A stretch of DNA of 64,000 nucleotides, from assembly GCA_030323885.1 (NCBI GenBank), contig CM059200.1, forward strand, positions 4,246,346-4,310,345. The letters run 5' to 3'. Within the stretch, counting starts at the first letter, position 1, and every line of letters starts with the position of its first letter. Under the pieces are notes generated by a model. It did no database searches. It was not told where the DNA came from and was given only the letters and a program-made list of their open reading frames with translations. Made by a program: the position numbers and the translations under genes. Origin of the DNA: Branchipolynoe longqiensis. Taxonomy: Eukaryota > Annelida > Polychaeta > Phyllodocida > Polynoidae. Shown one piece after another: positions 45,281 to 54,778 of this stretch.

Positions 45281-45610
45281 GACGGGATGGCCGATTTCGT
45301 TGAGCGTCCGTCTCCCGATTTGGTAGATCGCGGGATTTGAACACATATGTTCAAACCCTGGTCGAGTCAAACCAAATTGAAATTGCTGATTCCTAGCCAG
45401 GTGCTTGGGATCTTTAGAATAGGGCAAGGATGGGTTGGCTCAGTGGCAGGATAATGTGACTGAGTGGGATATCAGGTCATGGTGCTGATGGCCTGGTCTC
45501 CCAGTGGGGCAGCACTATAAAGTCGCCAGGAATACGGACTGTCACAAGCCCGTACTCGTCCTTCTATGACCTTAGATGTTGTCAGGACGTAAAAACTCCA
45601 GCAACCAACC
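45281..45610 (+). repeat. full-length SINE-A, tail type 1
   Basis: Head ACGGGATGGCCGATTTCG, B box with a 15-bp insertion, body, and tail ending ACTCCAGCAACCAACC. Confidence 0.9.
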
Positions 45611-45611
45611 A

Positions 45612-45760
45612 ACCAAAAGTCAAACCAATGACTTACAAATGTATACTTGTCACAAGCTAACCTGGTGTTGGCATTACTAGGATAGGGCTAGGAGCAGTGG
45701 AATGAGGAAGACCAATTGTCCGAGATTGAAATGTCCCCTGATTAATCAACTAATGTACAC
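45612..45760 (+). repeat. SINE-A tail type 2 fragment
   Basis: AGTCAAACCAATGACTTAC through GGAATGAGGAAGACCAATTG to AACTAATGTACAC. Headless, directly after a type 1 copy. Confidence 0.8.
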
Positions 45761-45918
45761 ACACACAAAAGAACACAAAAAACAACTACATCATATTGGA
45801 AAGCAATAACGAGCCTGAATCAAATAATCGGATAGGTTTTGTTTTTTCTAAATCTTTTTTCAGGTCTTTTTGCCCTGTATGTCTATCCATCTATATAATA
45901 CATATAAAATATACTATT

Positions 45919-45953
<35 letters not shown>

Positions 45954-46348
45954 TATATAATTTATTATGTGGATATAAATAATGGCAGCCCCTTAAAGGT
46001 TCTCTCTAACCACCTTAACTTCCATGTTATTCATTGTGGAGCGCACATTCTCTCCACCCCAGCCTCCTCTACGCCATGAGCCAACTGTCACTCTGCTCTC
46101 TTTTAAAACTATATATATATATATATGTATAAATCATTTATGTAATTGTGGAAAGTGGAGGAGCAGCGGCAGTAACAAGAATGCCGAGGTGGTGCCAGAG
46201 GTTACAACGAGTCAGCGCTAAATAATAGAGGTTGGGAGAGTGCATAATTAAATAACGGAAGCTCGTACAATGGTGTCAATGGCCGTTACCAACTCAGTGG
46301 TGGCGCCATTGTGTCTGGAGCAGGAACCAGAATAAAAATAGCAACGAT
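45761..46348. other. non-coding DNA with TA microsatellites
   Basis: TA runs at about 45,921-45,949 and 46,111-46,126. Short frames here are low complexity; nothing else recognised. Confidence 0.5.
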
Positions 46349-46450
46349 CTATATAATGGTTATTTGCTTATTTTGATACAATCCATTATATTGTGCATAG
46401 GATGTATAATTATTTATTATACAATAATAGATTTTCAGAAACTCCACTTT
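46349..46450. repeat. left direct repeat flanking the 18-bp array
   Basis: TTTGCTTATTTTGATA through AGGATGTATAATTATTTATT to CAGAAACTCCACTT. The same segment lies at 47,188-47,302, about 840 bp away. Confidence 0.85.
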
Positions 46451-46455
46451 CTGGA

Positions 46456-47012
46456 TATGTCCCAATAGAAGCACGCTACCCAATAGAAGCATGCTACCCA
46501 ATAGAAGCACGCTACCCAGTAGAAGCATGCTACCCAATAGAAGGACGCTACCCAGTAGAAGCATGCTACCCAATAGAAGCACGCTACCCAATAGAAGCAT
46601 GCTACCCAATAGAAGCATGCAACCCAATAGAAGCATGCTACCCAATAGAAGCATGTTACCCAATAGAAGCACACTACCCAATAGAAGCATGCTACCCAAT
46701 AGAAGAACGCTCCCCACTAGAAGCATGCTACCCAATAGAAGCATGTTACCCAATAGAAGCACACTACCCAATAGAAGCATGCTACCCAATAGAAGCACGC
46801 TCCCCACTAGAAGCACGCTACCCAATAGAAGCATGCTACCCAATAGAAGCATGCAACCCAATAGAAGCATGCTACCCAATAGAAGCATGTTACCCAATAG
46901 AAGCACACTACCCAATAGAAGCATGCTACCCAATAGAAGCACGCTCCCCACTAGAAGCATGCTACCCAATAGAAGCATGTTACCCAATAGAAGCACACAC
47001 CCCATTTCAGGA
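46456..47012. repeat. 18-bp minisatellite, about 30 copies
   Basis: Unit CCAATAGAAGCATGCTAC with variants (CACGCTCCCCACTAG). The 18-bp period gives hexapeptide frames on both strands (YPIEAC and its shadows), of up to 224 codons. I treat these as array by-products. Confidence 0.95.
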
Positions 47013-47187
47013 TTAAAGCACACACAAATTTATGATCATATTCAGACTGAATGCACATAAAATAAGACAATCCCACTTTATTTCAGAGGCACGACAAAAA
47101 CAAATCCAGGAAATGATTTAACTTTGAATAGCCACGCATTCATGTGTCTGCACTCGCGCAGTGCGCATCTATTCTATTGGGACATAT

Positions 47188-47302
47188 ATGGTATAATGAT
47201 TCTTTGCTTATTTTGATAAAAATCTATTATATTGTGCATTTATATATATAGGATGTATAATTATTTATTATACAATAATAGATGTGCAGAAACTCCACTT
47301 AG
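47188..47302. repeat. right direct repeat flanking the 18-bp array
   Basis: Same orientation as the left copy, with a 13-bp TA-rich insertion. Just before it, TTCTATTGGGACATAT is the inverse of the array's first bases. Confidence 0.85.
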
Positions 47303-47398
47303 ATTATGTATTATTCGGGTTTGATCTGGTTCGACCTATTTTTTGCGGGGGTGAGATCCATTCACCTCGAACCTCATGACCAGTACTGGGTAAAAAAT

Positions 47399-47428
47399 TC
47401 ACCCCGTACTTCCAGTACAGGGGTGAAT
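47399..47428. other. 30-nt hairpin, TTCACCCC type
   Basis: TTCACCCC and GGGGTGAA form the outer stem, GTACT and AGTAC the inner stem, with a three-base loop. A second hairpin of the same design lies at 47,739-47,768. Confidence 0.7.
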
Positions 47429-47738
47429 GACAACGTAGTCTAAATACGGGCGAAAATAGCGTTAGTATGGAACAAGAAGTAGAATGCCTGGCACCAGTGT
47501 CAAATGGTTACTTATATCAGCACAGAGTTGGTGAAATGGGAGAGAATGCATAAAGACAAGATGGCGTCCAGAGAACGCCGTCGATTTCACTTTTAAATTG
47601 CATTAAAGTATATGTTTTATTATATTTTCCAACTCAAAAGTAGCGGGTAAATATGAAGACATATACAAAGAATAAATGTTGCTTCTTAGATTGTGAAATT
47701 AGGCTCGATTTTTCGACCGTTTTTATATAAGGCTGGTC

Positions 47739-47768
47739 TTCACCCATGTACTACAAGTACTGGGTGAA
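47739..47768. other. 30-nt hairpin, TTCACCCA type
   Basis: TTCACCCA and TGGGTGAA outer stem, GTACT and AGTAC inner stem, ACA loop. Compared with 47,399, both sides of a stem pair changed together. Confidence 0.7.
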
Positions 47769-47837
47769 TCTTATATCTAGACCGCTACTTGAGCTATAAA
47801 TGGACATGGAGGCGGCATCTCTGCCTCACCCGCCTCC

Positions 47838-47957
47838 ATATTTTTTACTTTGATGTATATGTTTTACTTTGATGTATATGTTTTACTTTGATGTATATTT
47901 TTGCCTTTGATGTATATGTTTTACTTTGATGTATATTTTTTACTTTGATGTATATTG
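47838..47957. repeat. 19-bp AT-rich tandem repeat, about 6 copies
   Basis: Unit TTTTACTTTGATGTATATG. Confidence 0.9.
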
Positions 47958-48134
47958 TTGTACTGGTGAAGGGTATCATTCGTTCTTGCTAAAGGTGATA
48001 TAAAATTGCCAACCCATCACTCCTTGTCATGTTATATTTGTAGCCTCCTTTTCTAGAAACATATTCATCTATTGATATTAATCAACCTCTCACTTTATCA
48101 AGTACCATTCAGAACAATCCCAATTGTCGCGAAC

Positions 48135-48631
48135 CCGGTGTCGCAGTTTGAGCACCCTGCCAGTTTGAGCGCCCTTCTGTTGCTTCTGCGCATGCGTGGA
48201 TAGAGACAACATTAAAACCACCCTAACTATCACAGTAATTTGTGATTGTTGGTGCTTTGAAAGCAAATTTCTCTTGTTTCAATTAAATAGTTCAGATCTT
48301 TCTCTACAATTTCACAATCAGCTCTTTTTTATTAGCCAATTCGAAGTTCTTGAATTTATTTTGCGAAAATAGTTTTTGAGGCCATGATCTGGTAAGGCTA
48401 ACACTGGCACTGACACTCAGAATATCCCAACTTTCACTATTATCTCTGTTTTTAATACTTTCAGAGTAAATTGCTCTTAGGTTACATTAAATACTTCAGA
48501 TCTTCCTCTTCAATTGCGCATTAAGATATGTTTAATCGATCCAATGAAAGCTTTTAAATCTATTTTACAAAAAAGTATACAACCACTGGCAGGGCGCTCA
48601 AACTGGCAGTGCGCTCAAACTGCGAACCCGG
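48135..48631. mobile_element. about 490-bp TIR element (MITE)
   Basis: The left end TCGCAGTTTGAGCACCCTGC is mirrored at the right end (TCGCAGTTTGAGCGCACTGC when inverted); both repeat AGTTTGAGCGC once more inward. GAACCCGG stands at both sides (48,131-48,138 and 48,624-48,631). It may be an 8-bp target duplication, or its CCGG may be part of the TIR. AT-rich interior without a gene. Confidence 0.75.
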
Positions 48632-48841
48632 AATAGTGAATAACATTGAGCTGTCGCAAAATCGGCTAAGCCAATCACAGTGCTCCATATATCTACCAAT
48701 CATAATCCTGTTCTCTTCTGTGTAGCGTTGGGAATTTCCTGTCGGGCCTGTGGGACTGCTGGAACTAGAACCTGACATGTGTTTCGTGATTCCCACAGAG
48801 TAATCAAAGATGTACAGTAGAATCTTTGGTCTCATGCTTAT

Positions 48842-49349
48842 GGGGCTGTCACACTACGACGTAACGACGTCAACGTAGGGAGAACGTGAAGAACGTTGAA
48901 CTTCTCGGCGTAGTATGCAAATTTGGGCACAAGTTGAACGTGAATGCAGCATAGTTGATGAGAGCGTAACGTCGGTAAAGCGTAGTGATAGCGTAGTTCA
49001 ATGCAAGAGGACAACATAATTACGCTGACGGTACGTTATTAACGTTATTCGATCGCCAGAACTACGTTGCTTTATGTTACCTTACGTTACTTACGTCATG
49101 AAATGTTGGCGAAACGTTCGGCGTACGTTCTCCAGACGTTTTCCTGACATTTTCCTGACGTTTTCCTGACGTTCCCATTACGCTGTGTGTACATTTCCAC
49201 TGGCGTTAATGTGGGTCGACGTAGTGGAACGTAATAGAACGTAGTAGAACGTAGTGACCAGCGTCTGACCAACGTCCGTTTAACGTCATTGACGTTCGCC
49301 GAATGTTTACAGAACGTACGGCAAACGTAAACCCTTACGTTCTAGTTAC
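48842..49349. repeat. AACGT-rich block, possible TIR element remnant
   Basis: It starts GGCTGTCACACTACGACG, like the CCCTGTCACACTATGC end of the element at 24,053. Inside, AACGT or ACGTT occurs dozens of times in both orientations. The right end is lost at the SINE array. No coding frame. Confidence 0.5.
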
Positions 49350-49888
49350 GTGGTTGGTTGTTGGAGTTTTACATCCTGGCAACATCTAAGGTTATAGCAG
49401 GACGGATACCGACTTGTGACAGGACACACTCATGGCGGATTGGTTGGTTGTTGGAGTTGTACGTCCTGGCAACATCTAAGGTTATATCAGGATGGATACC
49501 GACTTGTGACAGGACACACTCATGGCGGATTGGTTGGTTGTTGGAGTTGTATGTCCTGGCAACATCTAAGGTTATATCAGGATGGATACCGACTTGTGAC
49601 AGGACACACTCATGGCGGATTGGTTGGTTGTTGGAGTTTTACATCCTGGCAACATCTAAGGTTATAGCAGGACGGATACCGACTTGTGACAGGACACACT
49701 CATGGCGGATTGGTTGGTTGTTGGAGTGGTACGTCCTGGCAACATCTAAGGTTATAGCAGGACGGATACCGACTTGTGACAGGACACACTCATGGCGGAT
49801 TGGTTGGTTGTTGGAGTTGTACGTCCTGGCAACATCTAAGATTATAGCAGGATGGATACCGACTTGTGACAGGACACACTCATGACGG
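49350..49888 (-). repeat. 90-bp tandem array of a SINE-A 3' tail, 6 units
   Basis: Each unit is the antisense SINE tail, from GGTTGGTTGTTGGAGT to GACACACTCATGGCG. Starts at about 49,350, 49,440, 49,530, 49,620, 49,710 and 49,800. It feeds directly into a full SINE at 49,889. The 175-codon plus-strand frame repeats every 30 residues and is a by-product. Confidence 0.95.
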
Positions 49889-50123
49889 ATTGGTTGGTTG
49901 TTGGAGTTTTATGTCCTAGCAACATATAAGGTCATATGAGGACGGGAACTGATTTGTGCCAGGGCACTCATACCGACTTTATAGTGGCCACCAGCACCAG
50001 GCCACCAGCACCATGACCTGATATCCCACTCAGTCACATTATCCTGAGCCAACCAGTCCTTGCACTATCCTAATAAGGCCGAGCGCCTGGCTAGGAAGCA
50101 ACAAATATGAATTTTTAAATCAA
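49889..50123 (-). repeat. SINE-A, headless, source of the array
   Basis: Antisense tail and body (GGCCACCAGCACCATGACC, CGAGCGCCTGGCTAGGAAG). The head is missing at 50,123, where the next SINE begins. Confidence 0.85.
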
Positions 50124-50126
50124 TGG

Positions 50127-50320
50127 ACCGGGATGGCCGAATGAGTTAGAGCGGCTGTTTCCCGTGTAGGTAGATCGTGGGTTCGAACCCTGGTCGAGTC
50201 AAATCGATGACTTAAAAATGTATACTTGTCGCTTTCTAGCCTGGCGCTCGGCATTCTTAGGACAGTGCAAGAAGCAGTGGAATGAGGAAGACCAATCGTC
50301 CGCGATTGAAATTTCCCATG
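50127..50320 (+). repeat. SINE-A, tail type 2
   Basis: GGGATGGCCGAATGAGTTAG (A box), GGGTTCGAACCC (B box), body, and GGAATGAGGAAGACCAATCG. A clean copy of the type 2 subfamily. Confidence 0.9.
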
Positions 50321-50330
50321 CCTATTCATT

Positions 50331-50662
50331 TGTTTGTTGTTGTTTTACGTCCTAGCAACATCTAAGGTCATATCAGGACGGGTACCGACTTGTTACAGTA
50401 CGCACTCATGGGGAATTTATAGTGCTGCCCCACTGGGAGACCAGGTTGCCAACACCATGACCTGATATCCCACTTAGTCACATTATCCTGACACTGAGCC
50501 AACCAGACCTTGCCCTTTCCTAATAATACCGAGCACCTGGCTAGGAAGCGACAAGTATCAATTTTTAAGTCATTGGTTTGACTCAACCAGGGTTCGAACC
50601 CACGATCCCATGGTTTACCAAGAGAGGAGACGGACGCTCTCACTGATTCTGCCATCCCGTCT
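50331..50662 (-). repeat. full-length SINE-A, tail type 1
   Basis: Tail at 50,331, head (GACGGGATGGCAGAATCAG, minus strand) at 50,662. The B box GGGTTCGAACCC is intact. Confidence 0.9.
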
Positions 50663-50678
50663 GGTCCCTGCTTAATCA

Positions 50679-51300
50679 GCTGATGCGCGAAAAGGAAGAA
50701 AGCAAGGCGGGGGTGGAAATAAGGCGTTTTTTATTGACGCCTCAACAGAGTATACAGAGGAAGAGAAAGGCTCATGAGGAGCAAAGCAAATGAGAATAAA
50801 GTACAAAAGGGGCTCATAAGGAGCAACAGAGTATACAGAGGAAGAGAGAGGCTCATGAGGAGCAATGCAATGAGAATAAAGTACAAAAGGGGCTCATAAG
50901 GAGCGACAGAGTATACAGAGGGTGGTCAGTGAGGGGGTGCCGAGGAGCCCTCCACCGCTGAAAGAGAAGAGATAAGAGAAAGAGTTGGGTGGGTGGGTGG
51001 AGAGAAAAGGGGGAGAGCTGGAAGGCGGCAGGAGGGCGAGTGCCTGAGGGAGGCCGCCGGGCGGCCTTATAAGGGGAGGGGGACGGGCGGCAGCAGGTGA
51101 GGTGTGAATGCTGCCGGCCCGGGGGAGGGCGAGAGGCGGTGAGCAGCGGGCGTCGGGTGAGGCGCGAATGCTGCGCGACAGGGGGGCGGGGGGAGCGGCG
51201 CGGCGGCGTCGGGTGAGGTGTCAGCGCAGCGCGACAGCCGGGGCGGAGGAGGGTCTCTCCCTTTCCTCGCATCAAACGTAATGCTTCGCATTACGACCAA
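50679..51300 (-). repeat. GC-rich LTR-like dispersed repeat, copy 2
   Basis: The inverse of 7,251-7,792, 622 bp long. On the minus strand it has CCTTATAAGGCCGCC and, near the end, AATAAAAAACGCC. An 81-bp segment (GAGTATACAGAGGAAGAG) is duplicated inside. Just left of it, TCCCTGCTTAATCA is the end of a SINE type 2 tail. Confidence 0.65.
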
Positions 51301-51622
51301 TGTAGAAGAAAAAATAAAAGCTCAGAATCAGTCGGGGAACTCGACACTGCACTCTCCAAGCAGAAGCATCTGCGCGGGTACAGAGCCCGATGTACAGTAA
51401 GAGAGAGCGGCTGTGAGTGGTGGACACAAGGCCTGATGTAATTGGTTCTGCTGGTGACAGTGACTTGTTCTGGTGGGGTCTGGAGGGACTTGTTTGTTCC
51501 GCTAGTGTCTGTCTACTCGCTCTCAGTTGACACCAGACACCAGACACATTACTGAACGACCTTCACCTTCTAAGTCTATATATATGTGTATATATATATA
51601 TATATATTTAACAAGGTATTTC
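51301..51622. other. non-coding DNA
   Basis: No recognised gene. A TA microsatellite lies at 51,578-51,608. Confidence 0.4.
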
Positions 51623-51740
51623 CAATGTTTGGTTGCTTGTTGGAGTTTTACGTCCTGGCAACATCTAAGGTCATATCAGGATGGGTACCGACTTGTGACA
51701 TTGCGCATTCATTGCGACTTTATGGTGCTGCCCCACTGGC
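51623..51740 (-). repeat. SINE-A type 1 tail fragment
   Basis: Antisense tail, ending at GCCCCACTGG. Confidence 0.85.
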
Positions 51741-51745
51741 ATACT

Positions 51746-51943
51746 TTTTTGGTACATTAGTTGTTTTAAGCAGGGAAATTTCAGTCGCAGATGACTGGTC
51801 TTCCTCATTCCACTGCTCCTTGCCCTAACCTAGTAATGCCGAGCGCCTGGCTAGGAAACACTCGACCAGGATTCGAACCCACGATCCGACAACCTACCAA
51901 CCCGGGAGCCGGACGCTCTAACTCATTCAGCCATCCCGTCTGC
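51746..51943 (-). repeat. SINE-A, tail type 2
   Basis: GGTACATTAGTTGTTTTAAG through the body to CCATCCCGTCTG. Part of the body is deleted near 51,858. Confidence 0.85.
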
Positions 51944-51949
51944 TTAGTT

Positions 51950-52142
51950 TGTCTTGTTGGGGTTTCACGTCCTGGCAACATCTAAGGTAATATCAGGACG
52001 GGTACAGACGTGGACAGTACGCACTCATGGCGACTTTACAGTGGTGCCTTTACTGGGAGACCGTGATGCCAGCACCATGACCCGATATGCCACTCAGTCA
52101 CATTATCCTGATAGTGAGGAAGCGAGTTCTTGCCCTGTCTAA
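51950..52142 (-). repeat. SINE-A type 1, head missing
   Basis: Tail and half of the body, antisense (GTCCTGGCAACATCTAAGG). Confidence 0.85.
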
Positions 52143-52254
52143 TGTCAAGTGCCAAGGTAGAGGAGTCGTCCATTCCTGAACCTACACCCCATGCGGTGGC
52201 GGTTGGGACTACGCTGTCCACTCTTGCTTGTATGTGGCAACAGGTGGTGGCAGG

Positions 52255-52739
52255 TGTTGCGGATTCCAAGGGACACCAGTTTGCCAGGGACACTTCCATT
52301 CAAATGCATTGTCAATGGCCTTGAGCAAATCTTCATACAGAAAAAATCAAATACCTCTAAAATTACACCACCTAGAAACAAATCGCTTCGTACACATATA
52401 GAAAACATATTTACCATTAAGATTATATTAAATTGATAAGGTTAGGGTTCTTGATTTCTATTCATTTTGAATAAAACTAATGTTTTTCACTGCGTGTACC
52501 GTCCAACTCAAGGCATTGTCAATGGCCATGAGCAATCTTCATACAGAAAATACAGGAAAAGTTAAATATCTCTAAAACGACACCACCTATAAACAAATCG
52601 TTTGGTACACATATAGAAAACATCTTTACCAAAAACATTATATTAAATTTATAAGGTTAGTGACGATGCTGTTCGATTTTGATGCATGCACAGAAGCAAT
52701 GTGTCCCTGGCAAACTGGTGTCCCTCGGAAACCACAACA
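52255..52739. mobile_element. 485-bp TIR element (MITE), copy 2
   Basis: Same length and same order as 12,653-13,137, with few differences. Ends TGTTGCGGATTCC and GGAAACCACAACA. The CCGG flank of copy 1 is absent here (CAGG and GGCT), so CCGG is more likely a target feature than TIR. Confidence 0.85.
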
Positions 52740-52988
52740 GGCTAGCAGGAGGGTTGGTTCATGGATGGACAGCCCCCTACTGTGACCGGCTAGTGACTCC
52801 CTCCACCTGGAGAGGCTACTTGCGACCTGGCTGTTCAGGGCGCAGGTCACTTAGATCTGTGAGACTGCGGTGGGCAGAGATTAGAAATAAATCATGAAAG
52901 CATACGTTTTATCTTGTTGTCATCTTTCCACATTGCGTCGACAAGTATCAATTATGTACGTCATTGGTTTGACTCTATGGGATTCGAA
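52740..52988. other. non-coding, with a short SINE-A piece
   Basis: Positions 52,938-52,985 match the SINE-A body antisense (GACAAGTATCAATTATGTAC). The rest is unrecognised. Confidence 0.5.
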
Positions 52989-53313
52989 AAGGAAAGTTTG
53001 TTTTATTTATCAACGCCTGTAGAGCACATTGATTTTTATTATCGGCTATTGGGCGTCAAATGTATGGTCATTCTGACATATTTCTTTGGGGAGAACCTGC
53101 TGCCGCCACATAGGCTACACTTTCCGATAAGCAGCGAGGGTTATTTTATATGCACGTTCCCACAGACAGGACAGCACATACCACAGCCTTTATGGACCAC
53201 TGGTAGGAAGGGGAAATAGCCCAAACTGCAAATGGGTCCACTGAGCAGGATCGATCAGATGACCAACACCTTCACAGGTGGACACTCCACTGCCTGAGCT
53301 ACGTCCCGCTCCC
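52989..53313 (-). repeat. SINE-B, full length, antisense
   Basis: GGAAAGTTTGTTTTATTTAT at the left end, tRNA-like head (ACGTAGCTCAGGCAGTGGAG, minus strand) at 53,313. Confidence 0.9.
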
Positions 53314-53387
53314 ACTATTGGGATTCTAAGCCATAACCGTTCGGACGGGAAGCCGACACTCTAACCGATTTGGCCAAGACGCCTGGT
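53314..53387 (-). repeat. SINE-A-like tRNA head fragment
   Basis: On the minus strand GGCGTCTTGGCCAAATCGG and TTAGAGTGTCGGCTTCCCG match the SINE-A head; no intact B box. Confidence 0.6.
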
Positions 53388-53747
53388 GCTGGTTGACACT
53401 GTAGCCATGACAACGGTCAGAGTGCGCATCATCTCACCACCGTCACATGACCACAACGGGCACTGCGCATGCGGATGCGCACCGCCAGAGCAGAGCGACC
53501 AGCCGCCCTCGCCGAGCTATTAGTGCACTTCCGGTCACGTGGTATACAATCTGCGCGAGCCGACGCGCGGCACCGAAGAAAAGGCGCCTTAAATTCGGCG
53601 TGCGCCGATTCAATTTGGCGCGGAACGTGATCGAAATGCAGACCGTTGGTGGTTGCTCAGACTGCGGCCGGCAAGGTCTCTCAACCCTCCTCTGTCTTCG
53701 GGACATGGTTAGGCTTAGGGTTAGAGTGTATTCAAATAATTCCCCGC
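53388..53747. other. GC/CpG-rich block with promoter-like motifs
   Basis: ACTGCGCATGCGGATGCGC (NRF1-like, 53,462) and CACTTCCGGTCACGTGG (ETS plus E-box, 53,525) lie close together in CpG-rich DNA. Such clusters are seen in housekeeping promoters. No downstream gene is visible, and flanks are SINEs. Confidence 0.3.
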
Positions 53748-54081
53748 CTGGCGTGGTGTTCAAATCTGTAGAGCGTGGCCCTTTGCTTGCGGGAGATCGG
53801 GATTTCGGTTCCCGGTCGAGTCAAACCAATTACTTATAAAATTGATACTTGTCGCTTTCTAGCCAGGTGCTCGGGATTATTAGGATTGGGCAATCACTGG
53901 TTAGCTAAGTAGCAGGATAATGTGACTGATTGGGATATCAGGTCATGGTGCTGGTGGCCGGATTTCTCATTGGGGCAGCACTATGAAGTCTCTATGAGTG
54001 TGGATTGTCACAAATCGGTACCCATCCTGGTATGATCTTAGATATTGCCAGGATGTAAAACTACAGCAACCAACCAACCTT
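53748..54081 (+). repeat. full-length SINE-A, tail type 1
   Basis: Diverged head (AAATCTGTAGAGCGTGG), B box (CGGTTCCCGGTCGAG), and tail ending CAGCAACCAACCAACC. Confidence 0.85.
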
Positions 54082-54450
54082 TTATATTTGCTAGTTAAAG
54101 TTGCATGGTCCGATGGCGTTTGAATTTGTTAGTTATATTTTAGATAAATAGCTCAGGTTGACCATTATATCCTAATACTCATTAGTCCCGAGTAACTTTG
54201 ATGGAAAATGGCTAGTTTTGGAGCAATTTGAGCTGAAAGAAACCAAAATAATGTTCACAAGCTTGCCAAAAGTCCTGTGGCTATGACCCATATGGTCATC
54301 TGGCGATGACCATGAGATGTGACATGACCCACTAATCCTGGAACCTGACAGGGCTGTAGGCAGGTATTTCTGTTTTGGATTTTAATATTCTGGGAACCGA
54401 TTGGTGCCATAGGCATGTGGCACTAGGGTTTTTAACTAAATATAATTTAG
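54082..54450. other. non-coding DNA
   Basis: Nothing recognised. Confidence 0.4.
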
Positions 54451-54602
54451 TTTGTTGTTGTTTTATATCCTAGCAACATCTAAGGTAATATCAGGACAGG
54501 TACTGACATGTGACAGTGCGCACTCATGGCGACTTTATAGTGCTGCCCCACTGGGAGACCACTGAGTGGGATATCAGGTCATGGTGGTGGTGACCTGGTG
54601 AA
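54451..54602 (-). repeat. SINE-A tail with an inverted body piece
   Basis: Antisense tail to 54,562, then CTGAGTGGGATATCAGGTC in the sense direction, an inverted join inside one SINE. Confidence 0.75.
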
Positions 54603-54778
54603 TACCCAAAAGCGCCACACCGGAGAGCCCCCTAGCGGAGACTGCGTAAACTACAAGTATCGCGGCAGCCTGATAATTGCGCCATTTCCGTAAGCCCTAC
54701 TGCACAGGAGCAAGCATGCGATAACCGGAAGTAAGTCTGCAGGGAGGCTGACCTCCAGATGTGCGCAGTGGGTACTTC
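54603..54778. other. non-coding DNA
   Basis: GC-richer segment without a recognised gene, before the CA/CT array. Confidence 0.4.

Noticed and set aside
46349..47060. Hexapeptide-repeat proteins of 189-224 residues
   Set aside because: The 18-bp unit has no stop in several frames on both strands. No start context, signal peptide or end domain supports a gene.
49358..49885. 175-residue repeat protein (LATSKVI repeats)
   Set aside because: It is a translation of SINE tail DNA in a 90-bp array. The same peptide appears wherever this SINE is read antisense.
50127..50215. tRNA-Leu gene
   Set aside because: A box and B box are good, but the same sequence is the head of a SINE found many times, with a SINE body directly after it. 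The acceptor arms do not pair.
51501..51547. Centromere or telomere repeat near ACACCAGACACCAGACAC
   Set aside because: Only two or three short units, not an array.
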